From contig NZ_LXKA01000044.1 of assembly GCF_001645125.1 (NCBI RefSeq), forward strand, positions 1 to 64,000: a stretch of DNA of 64,000 bases, in the 5' to 3' direction. Position numbers and translations under genes: made by a program. Source of the DNA: Paraburkholderia ginsengiterrae. Lineage in GTDB: Bacteria > Pseudomonadota > Gammaproteobacteria > Burkholderiales > Burkholderiaceae. Positions 10,365 to 20,052 of this stretch are shown here, piece after piece. Under the pieces are notes generated by a model that saw only the letters and a list, made by a program, of their open reading frames with translations, did not search any database and was not told the origin of the DNA. Position 1 is the stretch's first letter, and each line of letters starts with the position of its first letter.

Positions 10365-10727
10365 ATGAGCATTGTGAACATTGTGGATTTTGCGGCGCCT
10401 GCGAAGGAAAGTGTCGGGTACATGCCCAAAGCGGAAGCGGTACTGTCCGGCAATCCGGTACAGACCGTTCATACGCACTTCACCAGTCCTTGTGGCCAGC
10501 TTGCGGCCGGCGTGTGGGAAGGTGCTTGCGGTCAGTGGTCCGTCAACTTTACCGAGAGTGAGTACTGCGAAATTCTGGATGGCGTGTCGGTGATTCGCGG
10601 CACGGACGGCACGGCGAAAACCGTGCGCGCTGGAGACCGGTTTCTAATTCCGGCGGGGTTCAAGGGAACCTGGGAGGTCGTCGAGCCCTGCAAGAAGATC
10701 TTTGTTTCGGTGGAATTCAAAGGGTAA
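10365..10727 (+). CDS. Cupin domain protein (DUF861/EutQ-like small cupin)
   Basis: 120-residue single-domain cupin. Visible conserved parts are VWEGACGQWSVNFTESEYCEILDG, shown here only as a region near residues 45-68, then the second cupin motif AGDRFLIPAGFKGTWEV. The ATG at 10365 is favoured over the TTG start 15 bases upstream. Small cupins of this family often accompany amine or amino-acid catabolism, and it follows the polyamine-binding gene, but the enzymatic role is unknown. A hairpin lies 30 bp after the stop. Confidence 0.78.
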   Translation: MSIVNIVDFAAPAKESVGYMPKAEAVLSGNPVQTVHTHFTSPCGQLAAGVWEGACGQWSVNFTESEYCEILDGVSVIRGTDGTAKTVRAGDRFLIPAGFKGTWEVVEPCKKIFVSVEFKG

Positions 10728-10756
10728 GTTTTCCCGGTGACCCGCGGTAAGCCGTT

Positions 10757-10778
10757 CCTTTCAGCCAACACTGAAAGG
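10757..10778 (+). terminator. Hairpin after the cupin gene
   Basis: Perfect 8-bp stem CCTTTCAG/CTGAAAGG with a 6-base loop, 30 bp past the cupin stop codon. No T run follows, so termination strength is uncertain. Confidence 0.4.
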
Positions 10779-10961
10779 TCCTCGTTAGCCGCGTCACATG
10801 AATCACGCGACGTGGACATTTTTCTAACCCGTATTGGACACACGGCAAGCCTAACTTTCTCTCCGTTGTAACGCGAGGTAATACAACGAAACGCCCGATC
10901 AGCAAAGCATCGCGAGTGCCAACGACCGGCGTCCCTGTGTCAAACCCGTTTGGAGAGATCC

Positions 10962-12974
10962 ATGAAGCGTGTCGATAACGTCCCACGGAAACCCCTCTTG
11001 CAAGCCTTGCTGGCTTGCGGCGCAGCCGCGCTGGCCACCGGCATGGCGCTGTACCCCTCCATATCCGCCAGCCAGCAGGCCGATGCAGCCTCGTCCGCGA
11101 CGACCTCGCCGATCAAGCATGTCATCGTGATCGTGGGCGAGAACCGTACTTTCGACCATGTGTTCGGCGCCTATACGCCGCGCCACGGGCAATCGGTTTC
11201 GAATCTGCTCTCCAAAGGCATCATCACGCAGGACGGCCAGCCTGGTCCCAACTTCTCGGTAGCCGCGCAGTACACCGCCGACGCGGACAACCCCAAGCGC
11301 TTCGAGATGAGCCCATCGGGCAAGAAGCGCTATACGGTATTGCCGGCACCCAACACGGGCTTTGTAGCGACTGCCCCGAGCGACACCAGCCCCCCGCCCT
11401 TCGCGACCCTTGCGGCTGCCCAAACCGCTGAAAGCGCGGCCCTGTTCCCCCAGGACATCGTGCATTTGACGACCGGCGCGTCGGGCTTGCCGCAGCAGGT
11501 GCCCGATACACGCTTCGGCGCGAACACGTTCAATCTGCCAAATGGCCCCTACCAGATCTCGCGCGTGGGGCCGGATTACGATCAGTACATGAATAGCCCT
11601 GTGCACCGCTTCTATCAGAACTGGCAGCAGTCTGACTGTAACGTCTCACAAGCGACGTACGACAATCCTAGCGGCTGCAGAATGGATCTGTTCGCGTGGG
11701 TCGAGACGTCAGTCGGCGCCGGCACGAACGGCAAGACGAAACCCGCAAACTTCACCGATCAGACGACCGGAGAAGGATCGACAGCGCTCGGCTATTACAA
11801 CGTGAATAGCGGCGACATGCCCTATTTCACCGAGCTCGCACGTAAGTACACGATCAGCGACAACTATCACCAGCCGGTGATGGGCGGTACCGGTGCGAAC
11901 AGCATCATGATCGGTACAGCCGACGCGCTCTACTACACCGACGGCAACGGTAACGCCACGACGCCGCCTAGCGATCAGATCGAAAATCCGCGTCCACAGG
12001 CGGGCACCAATAACTGGTACACCCAGGACGGTTACTCGGGCGGAACCTACAGTAACTGCTCGGACCCGAAGCAACCCGGCGTAGGCGCGATCCGCCATTA
12101 CCTCGGCACGTTGCCGTATCACCCGGACCCGAACTGCGCGGCCAATACCTACTATCTGCTCAACAACTACAACCCTGGCTATAACGGCGACGGCACGGTG
12201 AATACGAGCAGCGCCTTCACGATTCCGCCTTCGCCGGTGCGCACCATCGCGGATTCGCTGCTGGCGAAAAACATTTCGTGGAAGTACTACGGCGAGGGCT
12301 GGAAGACCTTCGTCAGCACGCCGTCTACCAGCGTGTACTGCAATATCTGCAACCCGTTCCTCTACGAAACGGCGATCATGACCAACCCTGCGATCGTATC
12401 CGCGCACTTGCAGGACACAACCGACCTCTATTCGGATATCGCCGCAGGTACCTTGCCGGCTGTGTCGTTCGTGAAGCCGGGCGGTCTGCTGGACGGGCAT
12501 CCGGAATCGTCGAAGTTCGGCTTGTATGAGGCGTTCGTGCACAAGATCATCAGTGCGGTCCAATCCAAGCCGGCGCTGTGGGCGTCGACGGCGATCCTGA
12601 TCACCACCGACGAAGGCGGCGGCTACTACGATTCGGGATACATCCAGCCGGTGGACTTCTTCGGTGACGGCCCGCGGATTCCGATGATCGTGGTGTCGCA
12701 GTACTCGCGCGGTGGCCGCGTGGTGCATCAATATTCGGATCACGCGTCGATCGTCAAGTTCATCGATCGCAACTGGTCGCTGTCGCCGATCACATCGCGC
12801 AGCCGCGACAATCTGCCGAATCCGGTACAACTCGCGGGCAACCCGTACGTACCGGTCAATTCGCCGGCAATCGGCGATCTCTTCGACTCGTTCCAGTTCG
12901 ACCGGGATCGTGACGATCATCGCAAAGACGATGACCACGGCAAGGACGGCGGGTTCGGCTGGTCGCCATTCTGA
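10962..12974 (+). CDS. Exported phosphoesterase (PF04185; acid phosphatase / phospholipase C family)
   Basis: Predicted secreted or periplasmic phosphoesterase of 670 residues. ATG 10962 follows a GGAGAG ribosome-binding site and starts a signal/anchor segment (LLQALLACGAAALATGMALY). The family's metal and catalytic pattern is present: VIVIVGENRTFDHVFGAY near residue 50, GGTGANSIMIG in the middle, LITTDEGGGYYD, and the late motif YSDHASIVKFIDRNW. In this family these bind the catalytic metal, and the Thr of ENRTFDH may act as nucleophile; that is family knowledge. The C-terminus ends in an unusual Asp/His/Arg/Lys-rich tail (DRDRDDHRKDDDHGKD). The next gene, an exported protein with a similar short tail, may be its partner. 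Confidence 0.82.
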   Translation: MKRVDNVPRKPLLQALLACGAAALATGMALYPSISASQQADAASSATTSPIKHVIVIVGENRTFDHVFGAYTPRHGQSVSNLLSKGIITQDGQPGPNFSVAAQYTADADNPKRFEMSPSGKKRYTVLPAPNTGFVATAPSDTSPPPFATLAAAQTAESAALFPQDIVHLTTGASGLPQQVPDTRFGANTFNLPNGPYQISRVGPDYDQYMNSPVHRFYQNWQQSDCNVSQATYDNPSGCRMDLFAWVETSVGAGTNGKTKPANFTDQTTGEGSTALGYYNVNSGDMPYFTELARKYTISDNYHQPVMGGTGANSIMIGTADALYYTDGNGNATTPPSDQIENPRPQAGTNNWYTQDGYSGGTYSNCSDPKQPGVGAIRHYLGTLPYHPDPNCAANTYYLLNNYNPGYNGDGTVNTSSAFTIPPSPVRTIADSLLAKNISWKYYGEGWKTFVSTPSTSVYCNICNPFLYETAIMTNPAIVSAHLQDTTDLYSDIAAGTLPAVSFVKPGGLLDGHPESSKFGLYEAFVHKIISAVQSKPALWASTAILITTDEGGGYYDSGYIQPVDFFGDGPRIPMIVVSQYSRGGRVVHQYSDHASIVKFIDRNWSLSPITSRSRDNLPNPVQLAGNPYVPVNSPAIGDLFDSFQFDRDRDDHRKDDDHGKDGGFGWSPF

Positions 12975-13188
12975 GGGATCTTGAATCAGGCGGTCAGGCA
13001 ACACATTCCGCGGCATGGTGAGCAGCCATGTCGCGGAAGCAGGTGGGTTCACGTATGAGTCTCTCCGCAATTCGCGGTTTGCACCTTAGCCACTGCAATG
13101 ATTCCTTCATGAAGCGTTGCTACGGTTAGCTGTTTTTTGCGTGCTGTGCCGTCTGCGATGAAATCCCCCGTCTGTCCGGAGACTAACG

Positions 13189-14880
13189 ATGAAAACGACT
13201 TCCGTTCCCACGATGATTCACCGCCCTGCATTTGTTCCGCGAGCTATGACAGTCGCGCTGGCGCTCTGCGCCGCAAGCTTGAACACGTATGCCGATGAGC
13301 CCGAATTTCACGGCGGTGGCCGCTTCGAACCAGGTTTGCTGGTCATCAGCCGAAGCGTGTATGACAATCTGTCGAGCAACGTTCAGCCTGGCACCGTGTT
13401 ACCGCCGAATTGCGCCAATACGAAGGCGGGTTGCAGCACGGGCAATGGCGCGCCGAACGATGGTACCTACCCCTATGTATGGAACAACGACGGCTACGAC
13501 GGCAGCTTCGGTATCACTGCGAGAATTTTTCTGGACCAGATTACCCCGTCTGGCGAGCGCGTGAATTCGCTCGAGGTGCCCAATAACTTGCAGAAGCAGT
13601 TTGCACGTGATCAGCTCGTTACGAGCTTCAGCTCCAAGTCGGAACTCGGCCTGCATCTCTCGCTGGACGGCCAGTACCTGACCTTCATGGGCTACGTTGC
13701 ACCTGTCAACACGTTAGACGTCTCCAACTCGAACACGTTCGGCGCCGTCGACCAGACCAATCCGGTAGGACAGAATTTTTATCGCGCGGTGGCTCGCGTC
13801 GATCGCGATGGACACTTCCGCTTTACCGAAACCAACGCGTACAGCGGCAACAATGGGCGCTCCGCAATCCTGAACAACCTCAACGGCCAGGACATCTACT
13901 ACACGGCAGGCAATGCGGGTAACGGCTCCAATCCGCAGCCCGACGGTGTCATCCTCGGCGCCGGCGCGCAACTCATCGCCGCGACGAAACAGCATGAAGC
14001 AGAGCAGAGTCCGGGAACGCCGACACCCGTCGCCAGCTTTTCCGTGACGGAACTCAAGGCGCCGGCCGACAAGATTGGCAAGGACGACAATTTCCGCGGC
14101 ATGGCCGTGTACAACAACGTTCTGTATTTTACGAAGGGCAGCGGCGGCAACGGTGTGAACACGGTGTATTTCGTGGATACAACGGGCAACGCCTGTCCGA
14201 CTGGCGTGGGCGTGCCGGCAGCTAACGCGGCGCTGCCTACCCAACCGCTTGCTTACGATCCGTCTACACTGCAAACCACCGGCTTGCCGAGCAATATGTG
14301 TGTGCTGGCCGGTTTCCCGTCGACGCCGAACAAGACAGCCACCACTCTCTCTTATCCTTTTGGTCTCTGGTTCGCCGACGCCAACACGCTTTATGTCGCT
14401 GACGAGGGTGACGGCTATACCGGCGGTGCCGACCTGTTCACGCATGCCGCGGCGCAGACCGGCGCAGGGCTGCAGAAGTGGGTGTACAACGCCAGTGCCA
14501 AGAAGTGGACGCTCGCGTACACGCTGCAAGCGGGTCTGAACCTCGGCCAGCAATACGTCGTGAAGGGATATCCGACTGGCTCCAACTCCGCGACCGGACT
14601 GCCGTGGGCACCCGCGACCGATGGACTGCGTAACCTGACTGGCCGCGTCGAAAGAGACGGCACGGTCACGATCTGGGCAATTACCTCCACCGTCAGCGGT
14701 AACGGCGACGTGGGTGCGGATCCGAACCAGCTGGTCGTCGTGCGCGATATCCTCAAGAATACGACCGCTTCGGGCGCTGCCCGCGAGAAGTTCGTGACGT
14801 TGCGCAGCGCGCGGTTCGCAGAGGTCTTGCGCGGCGTTTCGTTCGCGCCGGGTACGGATCGGGACCACGACCGTTTCTGA
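13189..14880 (+). CDS. Exported protein of unknown function, probable beta-propeller
   Basis: 563-residue protein with a long signal peptide (core MTVALALCAASLNTYA, cleavage near residue 36). I do not recognise a named family. Repeated short motifs built on LY(V/F)-D/N-T-G and NNVLYFTKGSGG, with VYFVDTTG, LWFADANTLYVADEGDG and ERDGTVTIWAITS, suggest a beta-propeller with NHL/YVTN-like blades. The C-terminus ends GTDRDHDRF, echoing the D/H/R-rich tail of the phosphoesterase upstream. The two genes are 214 bp apart on the same strand and may work together outside the cytoplasm, but this is inference. Confidence 0.7.
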   Translation: MKTTSVPTMIHRPAFVPRAMTVALALCAASLNTYADEPEFHGGGRFEPGLLVISRSVYDNLSSNVQPGTVLPPNCANTKAGCSTGNGAPNDGTYPYVWNNDGYDGSFGITARIFLDQITPSGERVNSLEVPNNLQKQFARDQLVTSFSSKSELGLHLSLDGQYLTFMGYVAPVNTLDVSNSNTFGAVDQTNPVGQNFYRAVARVDRDGHFRFTETNAYSGNNGRSAILNNLNGQDIYYTAGNAGNGSNPQPDGVILGAGAQLIAATKQHEAEQSPGTPTPVASFSVTELKAPADKIGKDDNFRGMAVYNNVLYFTKGSGGNGVNTVYFVDTTGNACPTGVGVPAANAALPTQPLAYDPSTLQTTGLPSNMCVLAGFPSTPNKTATTLSYPFGLWFADANTLYVADEGDGYTGGADLFTHAAAQTGAGLQKWVYNASAKKWTLAYTLQAGLNLGQQYVVKGYPTGSNSATGLPWAPATDGLRNLTGRVERDGTVTIWAITSTVSGNGDVGADPNQLVVVRDILKNTTASGAAREKFVTLRSARFAEVLRGVSFAPGTDRDHDRF

Positions 14881-14917
14881 TTAGCCGACGCGCCTGAGAT
14901 TCCACGGCGCGAACACT

Positions 14918-14955
14918 CGCCCGGCCATCGATGCGCTCGCAACGATGGCCGGGCG
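14918..14955. terminator. Bidirectional terminator between convergent genes
   Basis: Perfect 13-bp inverted repeat CGCCCGGCCATCG/CGATGGCCGGGCG with a 12-base loop, followed on the plus strand by CGGTCTTTCTCCCC. It sits between the ends of the converging exported-protein and flippase genes, the expected place for a shared terminator. Confidence 0.75.
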
Positions 14956-15007
14956 CGGTCTTTCTCCCCTACCCGCCGTGCGACAGACTGAACTCAATCC
15001 GCTTGCT

Positions 15008-16282
15008 TCAGCTCGCCAGCGGATAAGACGGTGCGTCGTGCCGCCGCAAGGTCCGGTAGAGCATCCACGTAGCGGCCGAACCCATGCCGACTGTGATCGA
15101 CCACGCGATACCCGTAACGCCCCAATAGTGTGTAGCGGGCGGCACGATCCCGACGAGGATGACCATCTGTATCAGCGAGGCGTGCGTCGTCGCCTTGGCA
15201 TCGCCGACCGCGCGCAGGTAAGCGACGAGCACCGCGATCAACGCGCCGATCGCCATGTTGATGACAAAGATTTTGAACAAGGGGACGGCCGACATCCACG
15301 CGGGACCGAGAATCAGCGCGAAGAGCGGTTCCGCGGTCATCCGCAGCAGCACGACGAACATTGCGAGACCGGCAGCGACGATCGCGAGGTAGAGCTTGAC
15401 GCGCCGCGCCGCCACGCGCGCATCGTGCCGGTGTTGTGCGGAGAACGTCGGAAAAAGGTATTGCCCCATGGCGAACGCCGCGTCCGTCAGCAGCATTTGC
15501 GCGAGTTTCGACGACATCTGGTAGGCGCCCAGTTGGGCCGGCCCGAGCAGTTTTCCGACCACCACCTTGTCGAACTGGTTGAGCAGTAGATTCACCACGC
15601 TGCCCGCCCAGATCCAGCGGCTAAAGCCAATGTAATGACCGATTCCCGTCCATGCGAGCCGGATCGGCGGCCGCGGCTTCATCGTCGTCCACGTAAGCGT
15701 GCTCTTCAGCATATCGCCGACGACCATGCCGATCAGCAGTGAGTAGGCTCCCGCTCCGCTGAGCGCAAACGCGAGCCCAATGCAGCAATCGACAAACGCC
15801 GCCGCCATTTCGATTCCGGCGATATGCTGGAAGCCGCGATTGCGTTGCACAACGAAGTAAGCGGGTGACGCGAGGCCACGAATCAGCGGCAGTGCGGCCG
15901 CGAGTTGCAGCAGTGCAAGCGCATTGCCGAGGTGAAACTGGCTGTTCATCACCGGCGCGAGTGCAATCAGCACCAGCGCGACCAAAGTGCCGCGCGCGGT
16001 GAGCGTCGTCCATACGGCGGAGAGTTCCGAACGCGTCGGCGCTTCACGCCCCTGGATGACCGCCTGGGGGAGACCTGTGTCGGACAGAGATTCCGCGATG
16101 GCGACCGCGAGTAGCGCAATACTGACGCTGCCGATCGCCGACGGCCCGAGAATGCGCCCGAGCGCGAGAAACTTGACTGCCACGAGACCGCGCACGACGA
16201 CCTGCTGCAGCAGCACCCAAGTGGGCGCACTCGGCCCGAGGCCCACTCGCATCGAGAATGATGCCCCCCTGATCGATCTCAC
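15008..16282 (-). CDS. Oligosaccharide flippase family protein (Wzx-like)
   Basis: Polytopic inner-membrane protein of 424 residues with about 12 hydrophobic segments, matching the polysaccharide_synt/MATE-like flippase fold that moves lipid-linked glycans across the inner membrane. Supporting stretches include the N-terminal VVVRGLVAVKFLALGRILGP, NQFDKVVVGKLLGPAQLGAYQ in the middle (a typical family motif) and a late cluster of membrane segments. No glycosyltransferase or polymerase gene is nearby, so it is an orphan. An in-frame ATG at 16252 is an alternative start. It converges on the exported-protein gene. Confidence 0.82.
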   Translation of the reverse strand: MRSIRGASFSMRVGLGPSAPTWVLLQQVVVRGLVAVKFLALGRILGPSAIGSVSIALLAVAIAESLSDTGLPQAVIQGREAPTRSELSAVWTTLTARGTLVALVLIALAPVMNSQFHLGNALALLQLAAALPLIRGLASPAYFVVQRNRGFQHIAGIEMAAAFVDCCIGLAFALSGAGAYSLLIGMVVGDMLKSTLTWTTMKPRPPIRLAWTGIGHYIGFSRWIWAGSVVNLLLNQFDKVVVGKLLGPAQLGAYQMSSKLAQMLLTDAAFAMGQYLFPTFSAQHRHDARVAARRVKLYLAIVAAGLAMFVVLLRMTAEPLFALILGPAWMSAVPLFKIFVINMAIGALIAVLVAYLRAVGDAKATTHASLIQMVILVGIVPPATHYWGVTGIAWSITVGMGSAATWMLYRTLRRHDAPSYPLAS

Positions 16283-16548
16283 TCTGTCCCCTCCGCGACC
16301 GCTTACGCCCCTGAATGGATTATCTTCTTGGTGACCAGGGCGACACGGCGTCGAACGAATGTGACTGTTCTGCGAAAGACATTATGTGCGGCACCGAACG
16401 CCGCGTGGCAGATTTGTTTCGCAATGCAGCGAGGGGATTTCTTCTGAGGAAATGAAGGGAAGAATATCCGTTTGAAATCAAGACGGTGGCGACCATAGAC
16501 ACGCGCGGCAAGCGCATCAGGCCGCCACCAGCAGCACAGCCCACAACC

Positions 16549-17562
16549 TTAATCAGCAATCTTGATCACAACCTTCCCGAACGCACCACGTGCCAGATGC
16601 TCATACGCTTGCACGGCTTGCGCGAAGGAATACACATGATCGATGACCGGCTCGATCCGATGTTTGTCGAGGAACGGATTCATGCGTTCAAACGAGGCGC
16701 GCGGGGCCACGGCAATTCCCCGGACTGTTGTCTGACGGAAGATTAGCGGCATGAGGTTGAGCGCCGACGTCTGCCCCGTCAGGAAACCCACCTGAGCGAC
16801 GAGGCCGGCCACCTTGGTGGCGGCGATCGATTGGTTCAGACCTTGGCCGCCGGCGACATCGATCGTAATGTCCACACCCTTGCCCTCGGTCAACTCGAGA
16901 ACCTTCTGCTCCCAGTTCGGGCAGGCCTTGTAGTTGATGCCGTCGCTCACGCCAAGCGCCTTGATCTTCGCCAGGTTCGCGTCGCTGCTCGAAGTCGCGA
17001 TGACACGCGCGCCATGCGCGGTTGCAATCTGCGCGGCAAAAATCGAAACGCCGCCGGTGCCTTGCACCAACACGGTCTGACCCGGCTCCAGATGCCCCAG
17101 ATCCATCAATGAATGCCAGGCGGTCAGCGCCGCGATTGGCAGCGTCGCGGCCTGCTCATCGCTCATCATGTCGGGCGCTTTCACCGCGCTTTCTTCATGG
17201 ATGATCATGTATTGGGCCAGACCGCCAGGCAGCGGCATACCGAGGCAATGAGCGGGTTCGTCGGGTCCCGGCGGCCCGTCGATCCAACGCGAGTACAGCG
17301 TCGAGTTCACTCGATCGCCCACCTTGAAGCGGCTGACACCTTCGCCGACTGCCACCACGGTCCCCGCTGCGTCCGACACGGGAATCAGCGGCTTCGGCAC
17401 ACGGTGCGGCTCGTAAATGCCATCGACGATAGCCTTGTCGCGAAAGTTCAGCGACACAGCGCCGACCTTCACCAACAGTTCGCCCGGCCGTGGCACGGGC
17501 GTAGGCACCTCTTCAAGATGCAAATTGCTCAGACCAAAGTCTTTCAACAACCATGCTTTCAT
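16549..17562 (-). CDS. NAD(P)-dependent MDR-family alcohol dehydrogenase / quinone oxidoreductase
   Basis: Cytoplasmic medium-chain dehydrogenase/reductase of 337 residues. The N-terminal GroES-like half has VPTPVPRPGELLVKVGAVSLN, and the Rossmann half has VLVQGTGGVSIFAAQIA near residue 165 for cofactor binding. The cysteine cluster of a structural zinc lobe is not obvious, so it may be a zinc-independent member. The start at 17562 is chosen because CTGGAGAGCGCG precedes it and the N-terminus MKAWLLKDFG is typical. A LysR gene diverges from it 150 bp away and is the likely regulator. The substrate is unknown. Confidence 0.85.
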   Translation of the reverse strand: MKAWLLKDFGLSNLHLEEVPTPVPRPGELLVKVGAVSLNFRDKAIVDGIYEPHRVPKPLIPVSDAAGTVVAVGEGVSRFKVGDRVNSTLYSRWIDGPPGPDEPAHCLGMPLPGGLAQYMIIHEESAVKAPDMMSDEQAATLPIAALTAWHSLMDLGHLEPGQTVLVQGTGGVSIFAAQIATAHGARVIATSSSDANLAKIKALGVSDGINYKACPNWEQKVLELTEGKGVDITIDVAGGQGLNQSIAATKVAGLVAQVGFLTGQTSALNLMPLIFRQTTVRGIAVAPRASFERMNPFLDKHRIEPVIDHVYSFAQAVQAYEHLARGAFGKVVIKIAD

Positions 17563-17712
17563 CGCGCTCTCCAGTGTGCGAATACGTTGATCGTCGTCGG
17601 CAGCTAGTGCCGTCAACCCGCCGTCAACCTGGAGGCAGTCTAATTAGATACCCTGCGTCAAGTTAGCACCTATAATTCCAGAGATTCATTCCTCACATTC
17701 CAGAATCACACC

Positions 17713-18630
17713 ATGGAAGACCGTTTCGCCGGTATCCGGGAATTTGTGGCGGCCATAGACGGAGGCAGCTTTACGGCTGCGGCGGAGACGCTCGCCGTGA
17801 CCGGTTCTGCTGTGGGCAAGAGCATTTCAAGGCTGGAAGCGCGCCTTGGCGTCCAGCTTCTGCACCGGACCACGCGTCGCATCAGCCTGACTACCGAGGG
17901 TGAGGCGTACCTTGGCAGCTGCAGGCGCATCCTTGAAGAACTCGATCAGACGGAAGCGTTTCTTTCTACCGGACATCAGCTGCCCATAGGCAGAGTCCGC
18001 GTCGAGCTGCCCACCACATTCGGCCGCCGCCATATCATGCCGACGCTGCTGAACCTTAGCCTGCGTTATGAGCAACTGGATCTGTCCATCACGCTGCAAG
18101 ACCGCGCTGTCGACATGGTTGGTGAAGGAATTGATTTAGCTATCCGAATCGGTGCGCTGGGAGATTACCCGGATCTCGTCGCGCGCCAACTGGGAGAGCA
18201 GCGTCTCGTGATTTGCGCGTCGCCGGCGTACATCAAGCGTCGAGGCGTCCCCAAAGATCGCGCAGAGCTTGCGAAGCACGATTGTCTGATTGGCTGGCGT
18301 CGAAGCGCGCGGCCCAACTGGCTCATCAATAACGGCAAGGGTCACGGCGAATGGTTCGAGGTTCCGGTCCGTCATGAGCTCACCGACGGCGACGCGTTAC
18401 TGGAAGCATGCCTGTCAGGCTGCGGCCTGGCACAGTTGCCCAATTGGCTGGCTAGCAAAGGCCTCGCCACGGGCCGCCTGCTGCCTGTACTGCCCGAGCT
18501 TTCAGGTGTGGTCATGCCCATTCATGTTGTCTGGCAAAAGACCCGCCATCTGCAACCGAAAGTGAAAATCATCGTCGACGAACTGGTCCGGATGGCATCA
18601 GAAAACCCAGCTGCGTTCAATGCTACGTGA
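17713..18630 (+). CDS. LysR family transcriptional regulator
   Basis: 305-residue regulator with an N-terminal winged helix-turn-helix (AAAETLAVTGSAVGKSISRLEARLG, residues about 20-45; only the region is meant) and the LLHRTTRRISLT wing. The C-terminal LysR substrate-binding lobe has the usual Rossmann-like repeats. It diverges from the MDR dehydrogenase, the classic LysR arrangement, so it probably controls that gene and itself. A good -10 box TATAAT lies at 17671-17676, but no clear -35 was found, consistent with an activator-dependent promoter. Confidence 0.88.
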   Translation: MEDRFAGIREFVAAIDGGSFTAAAETLAVTGSAVGKSISRLEARLGVQLLHRTTRRISLTTEGEAYLGSCRRILEELDQTEAFLSTGHQLPIGRVRVELPTTFGRRHIMPTLLNLSLRYEQLDLSITLQDRAVDMVGEGIDLAIRIGALGDYPDLVARQLGEQRLVICASPAYIKRRGVPKDRAELAKHDCLIGWRRSARPNWLINNGKGHGEWFEVPVRHELTDGDALLEACLSGCGLAQLPNWLASKGLATGRLLPVLPELSGVVMPIHVVWQKTRHLQPKVKIIVDELVRMASENPAAFNAT

Positions 18631-18802
18631 CTAAGGAAGGCGTCAGTGGACCCGTCAGTTTCATTACACGTATAGCGTCCACTCAATGCAGACCATAAAT
18701 AAGTTTTACTTTCCGATTTTCCTGCGCGCCGCCATTGTGTGAACCTTATAGCCGGTCTATAGCCACCGCATCCCCGAGAAACACGGCTATCGCCTCCAAT
18801 CA

Positions 18803-18830
18803 CAATTTCTTAAGATTCCTTAAGAAATTG
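18803..18830. promoter_or_regulatory. 12-bp perfect inverted repeat upstream of the propeller lipoprotein gene
   Basis: Arms CAATTTCTTAAG (18803-18814) and CTTAAGAAATTG (18819-18830) are perfectly complementary with a 4-base loop. It is AT-rich and lies 101 bp before the lipoprotein start and 173 bp after the LysR stop. No T tract follows, so it may be an operator or an mRNA hairpin. The rest of the 300-bp gap shows nothing else. Confidence 0.5.
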
Positions 18831-18930
18831 ATTGATGAATGTCGTCGATCGAGAGCGGAGGTTTGTTGTACTCAGGCCGATCCATGGACCGACGGTCAGG
18901 CCAATAACGGAAAGGAAAGGAGACAAATCG

Positions 18931-20052
18931 ATGGAAAAGCGCGTGATGATCCTGATGTTGCTCGCCGCGGCCGCATTGACCGCCTGCGGAGGCGGAGATA
19001 ACGTCAGCGGACCGACGCCACCCACGCTACTGACGAACATTGCCGTTCCGAATGCTTCGAGCCCGCCATTCAGTTTCGACATTGGCTACGTCGAGGCGGG
19101 AAAGTACTATCTGACCGACCGCAACAACAAAGCGGTTGATGTCGTGGATACCCAATCGAACACCTTGCTCGCACAGATTCCAGGGCCATTCATCGGCGCC
19201 GGCGCCACGACGAACGAGTCCGGTCCCGACGGAATCGTCGGTATCACCGGCACCAACACAATCTACGTAGGCGACGTGGACTCGGTCAAGGTCATCGATA
19301 CGGTTGCGAAGAAAACAGTCAACACGATCGCCATCAGCAACTCCGGATCGCGCGTGGATGAAGGCTGCTACGATCCTGACGATCATCTCGTGATGTATGC
19401 GAGCCCGGGAGATTCGCCGCCGTTCGTCACGTTCATTTCCACGCTGACGCAAACGGCCGTGGTGAAGCTTCCTTTTAACGGCTCGTCCGGGCTCGAAGCG
19501 TGTACTTATGATCATGCCTCGAAGAGCTTCCTGATCAACAACGACGGGACCGCTGCCAACCCCGATGGCGAACTCGACGTCATCACCGCCAGCTCCGCGG
19601 TAGCGGGAACTCCTTCGGTAAGCAAATCATTTCCCCTAGGGAAATGCGGACCGGCGGGAATCGTGCTTGGACCCAATAACGACGTGCTAGTTGGATGCGA
19701 TCCGCCCGCCGGCGACCCGCTCATCACGCTAATCCTCGATCGGACCACCGGCGCAATTCAAGCCAGCTTGCCATTTGGCGGAGTGGACCAGGTCAACTAC
19801 GACCCGGTTTCCAACCGCTATTTCCTGCCGGCCCGGCACTACGTCACAACGGGTATTGCCGCGGCGTCAGGATTCAGCCCGCAGATGGGCGTAGTCGACG
19901 GCGCGTCACGTCAGTTGCTCTTCAAGATTCCGGTGGGCACAGGCGCGCATTCCGTCGCCATCGACAGCTCGCTTGGGCAAGTGTATGTGCCGTTCCAGCC
20001 CGGCGCGTCGGGATTCCCCAACGGCGGCATCTCCGTGTTCTCGACTCACTAA
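18931..20052 (+). CDS. Putative lipoprotein with YVTN/YncE-like beta-propeller
   Basis: 373-residue predicted lipoprotein. ATG 18931 follows AAAGGAGACAAATCG and opens a short type II signal peptide with lipobox LTAC (Cys near residue 19), followed by a Gly-rich linker. The mature part has repeated propeller-type strands: VDVVDTQSNTLLAQI, IYVGDVDSVKVIDTVAKKT and GQVYVPFQPG. Such proteins usually bind partners or ligands at the cell envelope; the function here is unknown. The stop codon overlaps the stop of the convergent cytochrome gene. Confidence 0.78.
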   Translation: MEKRVMILMLLAAAALTACGGGDNVSGPTPPTLLTNIAVPNASSPPFSFDIGYVEAGKYYLTDRNNKAVDVVDTQSNTLLAQIPGPFIGAGATTNESGPDGIVGITGTNTIYVGDVDSVKVIDTVAKKTVNTIAISNSGSRVDEGCYDPDDHLVMYASPGDSPPFVTFISTLTQTAVVKLPFNGSSGLEACTYDHASKSFLINNDGTAANPDGELDVITASSAVAGTPSVSKSFPLGKCGPAGIVLGPNNDVLVGCDPPAGDPLITLILDRTTGAIQASLPFGGVDQVNYDPVSNRYFLPARHYVTTGIAAASGFSPQMGVVDGASRQLLFKIPVGTGAHSVAIDSSLGQVYVPFQPGASGFPNGGISVFSTH

